DNA from: Betaproteobacteria bacterium
Lineage (GTDB): Bacteria; Pseudomonadota; Gammaproteobacteria; Burkholderiales; Burkholderiaceae_C
DNA length: 9,760 nucleotides
Direction of reading: 5' to 3'
Assembly (NCBI GenBank): GCA_947448675.1
Contig: CANFOR010000104.1
Span: 1-9,760 of the forward strand
Positions 6,530-9,760 of the stretch are shown here, in pieces (the stretch's first letter is position 1; each line of letters opens with the position of its first letter). The position numbers and the translations under genes are program-made. Below the pieces are notes generated by a model, which was given only the letters and a program-made list of their open reading frames with translations, was not told the DNA's origin and made no database searches.

Positions 6530-6934
6530 ATGGCAAAAGCTCCCGCCAATAGCGCAGCACAACGTGTTCGCAAAAAAGTTCGCAAGAACGTAGCCGACGG
6601 CGTTGCACACGTGCACGCCTCGTTCAACAACACGATCATTACCATCACCGATCGCCAAGGCAACGCTTTGTCTTGGGCCTCTTCTGGTGGCCAAGGTTTT
6701 AAAGGTTCGCGTAAATCCACTCCTTTTGCTGCCCAAGTAGCATCGGAAGTTGCTGGCCGCGCGGCTATTGAACAGGGCATTAAGAATCTCGACGTCGAGA
6801 TCAAAGGCCCTGGCCCTGGGCGTGAATCGTCGGTGCGCGCTCTTGGCGCATTGGGCATTCGCATCAACTCGATCTCTGACGTGACACCCGTTCCACACAA
6901 CGGTTGCCGCCCACAGAAACGTCGCCGTATTTAA
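6530..6934 (+). CDS. rpsK: 30S ribosomal protein S11
   Basis: S11 forms part of the 30S platform and contacts mRNA near the E site. The 134-residue protein has a slightly long, Ala/Lys/Arg-rich N-terminus (MAKAPANSAAQRVRKKVRKN) and the conserved core HASFNNTIITITDRQGNAL (29-47). GGQGFKGSRKSTPFAAQVA follows, then GPGPGRESSVRAL. The C-terminal signature is DVTPVPHNGCRPQKRRR, with Asn124-Gly125 at the site that is converted to isoaspartate in E. coli S11. A weak GGGAAAG lies upstream of the start. The gene is followed by a hairpin-rich 78-nt spacer before rpsD. Confidence 0.98.
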   Translation: MAKAPANSAAQRVRKKVRKNVADGVAHVHASFNNTIITITDRQGNALSWASSGGQGFKGSRKSTPFAAQVASEVAGRAAIEQGIKNLDVEIKGPGPGRESSVRALGALGIRINSISDVTPVPHNGCRPQKRRRI

Positions 6935-6948
6935 TTCATCAGCCGACC

Positions 6949-6991
6949 GCCGTATTCTTCGGAAAACGGCTCCCGTAGCAATTGGCTACGG
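6949..6991 (+). promoter_or_regulatory. Two tandem hairpins in the rpsK-rpsD spacer
   Basis: Hairpin 1 pairs GCCGT (6949-6953) with ACGGC (6966-6970). After one A-A mismatch it pairs TTC (6955-6957) with GAA (6962-6964), closed by a TTCG loop, giving the very stable cUUCGg tetraloop in RNA. Hairpin 2 is a perfect 7-bp stem, CCGTAGC (6973-6979) with GCTACGG (6985-6991), loop AATTG. No T-run follows either, so they are not intrinsic terminators. The second ends 10 nt before AAGGAA (7002-7007), the rpsD ribosome-binding site. A role in rpsD translation or mRNA processing is inference. Confidence 0.55.
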
Positions 6992-7012
6992 TAGAAATGT
7001 AAAGGAAACTCA

Positions 7013-7636
7013 GTGGCACGCTACCTAGGCCCCAAGGCCAAACTCTCTCGCCGTGAAGGCACAGACTTGTTTCTAAAGAGCGCTCGTCGTTCGATTAGCG
7101 ATAAGGCTAAATTTGATTCCAAGCCAGGCCAGCATGGCCGCACTTCGGGTCAGCGTACGTCCGACTTCGGTTTGCAATTGCGCGAAAAACAAAAAGTAAA
7201 GCGCATGTATGGTGTCTTGGAGCGCCAGTTCCGTCGCTACTTTGAAGAGGCTGATCGTCGCAAAGGCAATACTGGTGCAAATTTGTTGTTCCTCTTGGAA
7301 TGTCGTTTAGACAACGTCGTGTACCGCATGGGTTTTGGCTCTACGCGTGCCGAAGCGCGCCAGCTGGTATCGCACAAAGCGGTAACGGTTAATGGTCAAC
7401 CAGTGAATATTCCGTCCTATCTGGTGAAAACTGGCGACGTAGTGGCTGTGCGCGAAAAATCGAAAAAACAGAATCGCGTTTTAGAAGCTCTCCAATTAGC
7501 CCAGCAAGTGGGTATCCCCGCTTGGGTTGAAGTCAATGCCGACAAAGCTGAAGGCGTCTTCAAGAAGGTACCTGATCGTGACGAATTTGCCGCGGACATC
7601 AACGAGTCATTGATCGTCGAGTTGTATTCGCGCTAA
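7013..7636 (+). CDS. rpsD: 30S ribosomal protein S4, GTG start
   Basis: S4 nucleates 30S assembly by binding the five-way junction of 16S rRNA; in E. coli it also represses the alpha operon. The 207-residue product has the S4 N-terminal domain (MARYLGPKAKLSRREGTDLF, then SKPGQHG at 36-42) without CXXC pairs, so it is the zinc-free form. The S4 RNA-binding fold is at about 97-157 (CRLDNVVYRMGFGSTRAEAR and following). The C-terminus ELYSR is typical. The GTG start at 7013 has AAGGAA 5 nt upstream, and no better in-frame start exists. Long structured spacers flank it on both sides, unlike most genes here. Confidence 0.98.
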   Translation: MARYLGPKAKLSRREGTDLFLKSARRSISDKAKFDSKPGQHGRTSGQRTSDFGLQLREKQKVKRMYGVLERQFRRYFEEADRRKGNTGANLLFLLECRLDNVVYRMGFGSTRAEARQLVSHKAVTVNGQPVNIPSYLVKTGDVVAVREKSKKQNRVLEALQLAQQVGIPAWVEVNADKAEGVFKKVPDRDEFAADINESLIVELYSR

Positions 7637-7645
7637 TGAGTTAAG

Positions 7646-7669
7646 CCCGCCACGGCGGGTCGTATTTTT
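7646..7669 (+). terminator. Terminator-like hairpin with T-run between rpsD and rpoA (likely partial)
   Basis: The palindrome CCCGCC-AC-GGCGGG (7646-7659) forms a GC stem of at least 5 bp with a 4-nt loop. It is followed within 3 nt by TATTTTT (7663-7669). This is the form of a short intrinsic terminator, placed 10 nt after the rpsD stop. Because rpoA and rplQ follow with no clear promoter of their own, it probably attenuates rather than ends transcription. Stem length and the interrupted T-run make the strength uncertain. Confidence 0.5.
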
Positions 7670-7672
7670 GTC

Positions 7673-7700
7673 CCTTTTGTGCGAGGCATTGCGCAAAAGG
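7673..7700 (+). promoter_or_regulatory. 10-bp hairpin in the rpoA leader
   Basis: Arms CCTTTTGTGC (7673-7682) and GCGCAAAAGG (7691-7700) pair over 10 bp with one T-G wobble, around the 8-nt loop GAGGCATT. It begins 3 nt after the T-run of the preceding terminator-like stem. Downstream, TTACC (7714-7718) can pair with GGTAA (7735-7739) close to the rpoA ribosome-binding site, giving further possible structure. It may act as a processing or stabilising element at the 5' side of the rpoA message; function is inferred from position. Confidence 0.5.
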
Positions 7701-7754
7701 TACTTCACCAACCTTACCGGTGTAACGAGCCGGGGGTAATGAGAGGAAGTCTGA

Positions 7755-8744
7755 ATGCAAACCAATCTGCTGAAACCCAAAACTATCAACGTCGAGCAAC
7801 TTGCCGCCAATAAGGCCAAGGTGACTTTAGAGCCGTTCGAGCGTGGCTATGGCCATACGCTGGGCAATGCTTTGCGTCGCGTGTTGTTGTCGTCCATGGT
7901 CGGCCACGCAGCTACTGAAGTCACGATTGCAGGTGTGCTCCACGAATATTCGTCTATCGACGGCGTTCAAGAAGATGTAGTGAATATTTTGTTGAACTTG
8001 AAAGGTGTTGTCTTCAAGTTGCACAACCGTGATGAAGTGACCTTGAGTCTGCGCAAAGATGGTGAAGGCCCAGTTACTGCTGCCGACATTCAAACGCCAC
8101 ACGACGTTGAAATCATCAACCCTGGCCATCTGATTGCACATCTGTCGCAGGGTGGCAAATTGGACATGCAAATCAAGGTTGAAAAAGGCCGTGGTTATGT
8201 TCCAGGCACCATGCGCCGTTATGGCGATGAGCCCAGCAAATCCATTGGACGCATCGTTCTCGATGCGTCCTTCTCTCCAGTGAAGCGCGTCAGCTACACG
8301 GTGGAAAGCGCACGTGTGGAGCAGCGTACTGACTTGGACAAATTGGTTATCGAAATTGAGACCAATGGTGCGGTAACGGCAGAAGATGCTGTTCGTTCCT
8401 CTGCCAAAATTTTGGTTGAACAATTGGCAGTTTTTGCGCAACTCGAAGGTAGTGAGTTGGCAGCATTTGATGCGCCTGCTCCTCGCAGCTCGCAGAATTT
8501 CGACCCCATCTTGTTGCGCCCAGTTGACGAGCTTGAGTTGACGGTTCGTTCTGCAAATTGCCTGAAAGCGGAAAACATTTATTACATTGGTGACTTGATT
8601 CAACGCAGCGAGAATGAGTTGCTCAAGACGCCAAATTTGGGCCGTAAATCGCTCAATGAAATCAAGGAAGTCTTGGCTTCGCGAGGCCTGACGCTGGGTA
8701 TGAAGTTGGAAAACTGGCCACCCGCCGGTCTCGACAAACATTAA
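7755..8744 (+). CDS. rpoA: DNA-directed RNA polymerase subunit alpha
   Basis: Alpha dimerises to start RNA polymerase assembly, and its C-terminal domain binds UP elements and activators. The 329-residue length equals E. coli alpha. The N-terminal domain (about 1-235) contains ERGYGHTLGNALRRVLLSSM, the dimerisation and beta-binding helix, and the block RVEQRTDLDKLVIEIETNG. After a short linker the C-terminal domain (about 250-329) keeps the DNA-binding determinants at E. coli numbering: Arg265, Asn268, Cys269, Gly296, Lys298, Ser299 and Glu302, in VRSANCLKAE and NLGRKSLNEI. A GAGGAAG site precedes the ATG. The 118-nt structured spacer from rpsD suggests its level is set apart from that of the ribosomal proteins. 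Confidence 0.99.
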   Translation: MQTNLLKPKTINVEQLAANKAKVTLEPFERGYGHTLGNALRRVLLSSMVGHAATEVTIAGVLHEYSSIDGVQEDVVNILLNLKGVVFKLHNRDEVTLSLRKDGEGPVTAADIQTPHDVEIINPGHLIAHLSQGGKLDMQIKVEKGRGYVPGTMRRYGDEPSKSIGRIVLDASFSPVKRVSYTVESARVEQRTDLDKLVIEIETNGAVTAEDAVRSSAKILVEQLAVFAQLEGSELAAFDAPAPRSSQNFDPILLRPVDELELTVRSANCLKAENIYYIGDLIQRSENELLKTPNLGRKSLNEIKEVLASRGLTLGMKLENWPPAGLDKH

Positions 8745-8753
8745 TTTTTTAAT

Positions 8754-8774
8754 TGACCGGGCATGCACCGGTCA
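8754..8774 (+). promoter_or_regulatory. Hairpin in the rpoA-rplQ spacer
   Basis: A perfect 7-bp stem, TGACCGG (8754-8760) with CCGGTCA (8768-8774), closes a 7-nt loop that contains the palindrome GCATGC. It begins 9 nt after the rpoA stop and is preceded, not followed, by a run of six Ts (8745-8750), so it does not look like an intrinsic terminator on either strand. The rest of the 85-nt spacer has one smaller stem (CAGG 8783-8786 with CCTG 8792-8795) and no clear promoter. A processing or stability element is the simplest guess. Confidence 0.45.
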
Positions 8775-8829
8775 GAGTGCACCAGGCAGTACCTGATACG
8801 GCTACCTGAAAACATCGAAAGGAAGCACC

Positions 8830-9222
8830 ATGCGCCACGGACAAGGACTCCGTAAACTCAACCGCACCAGCGAGCACCGCCTAGCTATGCTGCGTAACAT
8901 GATGAATTCGTTGCTCCAGCACGAAGTCATTAAAACCACTGTACCCAAGGCTAAAGAACTGCGTCGCGTAGTCGAACCCATGATTACTTTGGCGAAGGAA
9001 CCCAGCTTGTCGAACAAGCGTTTGGCCTTTAACCGTCTGCGTGATCGTGACATGGTGGTAAAGCTGTTTGCTGAACTCGGTCCACGCTATAAAGCGCGCC
9101 CAGGTGGCTACACCCGCATTTTGAAAATGGGCTTCCGCGTTGGTGACAATGCTCCCATGGCGCTGGTTGAATTGGTAGATCGTCCTGTAATTAATGACGC
9201 AACTGAAGCAAGTGTGTCCTAA
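8830..9222 (+). CDS. rplQ: 50S ribosomal protein L17
   Basis: L17 lies near the tunnel exit of the 50S subunit. The 130-residue protein (127 in E. coli) begins MRHGQGLRKLNRTSEHRLAM, the invariant family start. It has the L17 signature IKTTVPKAKELRRVVEPMIT at 34-53 and ends its core at GGYTRILKMGFRVGDNAPMALVEL-type sequence (about 97-120). AAAGGAAG (8818-8825) is 4 nt from the ATG. It is the last protein gene of the alpha operon. The TAA stop is 6 nt before the TATAAT of the following tRNA, so the tRNA promoter overlaps the end of this gene. Confidence 0.98.
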   Translation: MRHGQGLRKLNRTSEHRLAMLRNMMNSLLQHEVIKTTVPKAKELRRVVEPMITLAKEPSLSNKRLAFNRLRDRDMVVKLFAELGPRYKARPGGYTRILKMGFRVGDNAPMALVELVDRPVINDATEASVS

Positions 9223-9228
9223 CTAGGT

Positions 9229-9234
9229 TATAAT
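9229..9234 (+). promoter_or_regulatory. Consensus -10 box ahead of tRNA-fMet
   Basis: TATAAT at 9229-9234 matches the sigma-70 -10 consensus exactly and would start transcription near 9241, about 5 nt before the tRNA. No good -35 is found at 16-18 bp; CTGAAG at 9203-9208 is 20 bp away, inside the end of rplQ. The tRNA may therefore have its own promoter, be read through from the alpha operon, or both. Confidence 0.5.
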
Positions 9235-9245
9235 TCAAGTCTTGA

Positions 9246-9322
<77 letters not shown>

Positions 9323-9326
9323 ACAC

Positions 9327-9344
9327 TGCAGTCTACGGACTGCA
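9327..9344 (+). promoter_or_regulatory. UACG-loop hairpin between tRNA-fMet and its terminator
   Basis: A perfect 7-bp stem, TGCAGTC (9327-9333) with GACTGCA (9338-9344), closes the loop TACG, which as RNA is a cUACGg member of the stable UNCG tetraloops. It starts 5 nt after the tRNA CCA and ends 1 nt before the terminator stem. It may protect or guide processing of the tRNA 3' trailer; this is inference. Confidence 0.5.
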
Positions 9345-9345
9345 C

Positions 9346-9376
9346 AAAACGCCCACAACAGTGGGCGTTTTGCTTT
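9346..9376 (+). terminator. Intrinsic terminator after tRNA-fMet / alpha operon
   Basis: Arms AAAACGCCCAC (9346-9356) and GTGGGCGTTTT (9361-9371) pair perfectly over 11 bp around the loop AACA, followed by GCTTT. The A-tract and T-tract flank a GC core, so it could work in both directions. It is the only strong terminator in the window and marks the end of the spc-alpha-tRNA transcription block. Confidence 0.85.
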
Positions 9377-9442
9377 GCCGAAAGCTTGCCAGTAGCGGTT
9401 GAAAACTAACACTAAAGTTCGACTCCCTTGCGTTGAAGGCGA

Positions 9443-9470
9443 CAGTCATGTACCCTAGACTACATGACTG
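9443..9470 (+). promoter_or_regulatory. Perfect 10-bp inverted repeat over the start of the last gene
   Basis: CAGTCATGTA (9443-9452) and TACATGACTG (9461-9470) are exact inverted copies separated by the 8-nt CCCTAGAC. The ATG at 9464 lies inside the right arm. As RNA it would bury the start codon in a stem; as DNA it is a dyad of the size expected for a dimeric repressor. The two readings cannot be separated from sequence alone. Confidence 0.6.
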
Positions 9471-9760
9471 AAAATCATCAATCGGGCTTGTTTTTCGATA
9501 CCTCTGGTTTGCAAGCTGCTATAGCTGCAGAGTTAAGCGTCGATTATTTGCGCTTGAAAATAAGCAAGCAGCAATGGAGCATCTTGGGTCAATATCTGCA
9601 ACCTTTTCAGTTGGCGGCGAATCAAACACTGATCGAGCAAGGCTCCAAAGATCGGAGTATTTATTTGGTGGAATCGGGTAGTCTAAGTGTGCACCACGAA
9701 GATGGGCAGAACCTATCACATATCGCCATCGTTGGCCCCGGCTCGGTGGTGGGTGAAGGC
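9464..9760 (+). CDS. Cyclic-nucleotide-binding-domain protein, N-terminal part (3' end outside window)
   Basis: The first 99 residues are present and the frame stays open to the window edge. Residues 1-40 are not recognised. From about residue 43 the sequence fits a cyclic-nucleotide-binding beta-roll as in the CRP/FNR and EPAC families: WSILGQYLQPFQLAANQTLI, EQGSKDRSIYLVESGSLSV, then GPGSVVGEG, the beginning of the phosphate-binding cassette. Whether it carries a C-terminal DNA-binding helix-turn-helix (regulator) or another domain cannot be seen, and cAMP binding is not shown. The start at 9464 is the only start codon after an in-frame TGA at 9434. No Shine-Dalgarno sequence precedes it. 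It follows a strong terminator, so it is probably an independent unit. Confidence 0.75.
   Translation, partial: MTENHQSGLFFDTSGLQAAIAAELSVDYLRLKISKQQWSILGQYLQPFQLAANQTLIEQGSKDRSIYLVESGSLSVHHEDGQNLSHIAIVGPGSVVGEG

Noticed and set aside
7827..8768. Antisense open frame (313 codons) opposite rpoA
   Set aside because: It mirrors rpoA, has no family resemblance, and its open length follows from the wobble-base composition of rpoA.
8754..8774. rpoA-rplQ hairpin as an intrinsic terminator
   Set aside because: No T-run follows the stem on either strand; the T-run lies on the 5' side.
8763..8855. 30-codon small frame starting in the loop of the rpoA-rplQ hairpin and running into rplQ
   Set aside because: It has no Shine-Dalgarno site and overlaps the rplQ start out of frame, with no sign of coding constraint that could be judged here.
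9433..9461. Promoter TTGAAG-17 bp-TAGACT for the last gene
   Set aside because: The start it predicts (about 9468) falls after the ATG at 9464, so it cannot supply that start codon; both boxes match only 4 of 6 bases.

Overview
The window is a conserved ribosomal-protein and RNA-polymerase locus from a betaproteobacterium. It most likely comes from Burkholderiales, and the proteins read as Comamonadaceae-like: the RpoA C-terminus, the SecY N-terminus and the C-minus forms of S14 and S4 fit that group by recall. No database search was possible. Base composition is balanced, lower in GC than many relatives, and codon use is even across the ribosomal genes. Every confident gene lies on the + strand.

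Layout. Positions 1-265 hold the C-terminal end of glycerol kinase (glpK). A 211-nt spacer follows, carrying a good sigma-70 promoter with an extended -10 and two hairpins. The spc operon comes next: rplN-rplX-rplE-rpsN-rpsH-rplF-rplR-rpsE-rpmD-rplO-secY-rpmJ (477-6109). It runs into the alpha operon, rpsM-rpsK-rpsD-rpoA-rplQ (6146-9222), with no obvious terminator between the two. An initiator tRNA (tRNA-fMet, 9246-9322) sits 23 nt after rplQ behind a TATAAT box and is closed by two hairpins, the second a strong intrinsic terminator. The window ends inside a new gene (9464 onward) whose product looks like a cyclic-nucleotide-binding-domain protein.

How the genes work together. The cluster supplies 50S and 30S ribosomal proteins, the SecY channel that receives nascent membrane proteins, the alpha subunit of RNA polymerase and the initiator tRNA, so translation, secretion and transcription capacity are co-transcribed. 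Most junctions are short, with good Shine-Dalgarno sites. The exceptions are informative. Three longer spacers in the alpha operon (rpsK-rpsD, rpsD-rpoA, rpoA-rplQ) contain strong hairpins and are the likely places where expression is re-tuned inside the operon. secY lacks a Shine-Dalgarno site. The last gene starts inside the arm of a perfect 10-bp inverted repeat.

I found no new enzymatic or defence system, mobile element or CRISPR array. The points of interest are regulatory architecture and gene neighbourhood: glpK directly upstream of rplN, no infA after secY, structured spacers before rpsD and rpoA, and the dyad over the final start codon.
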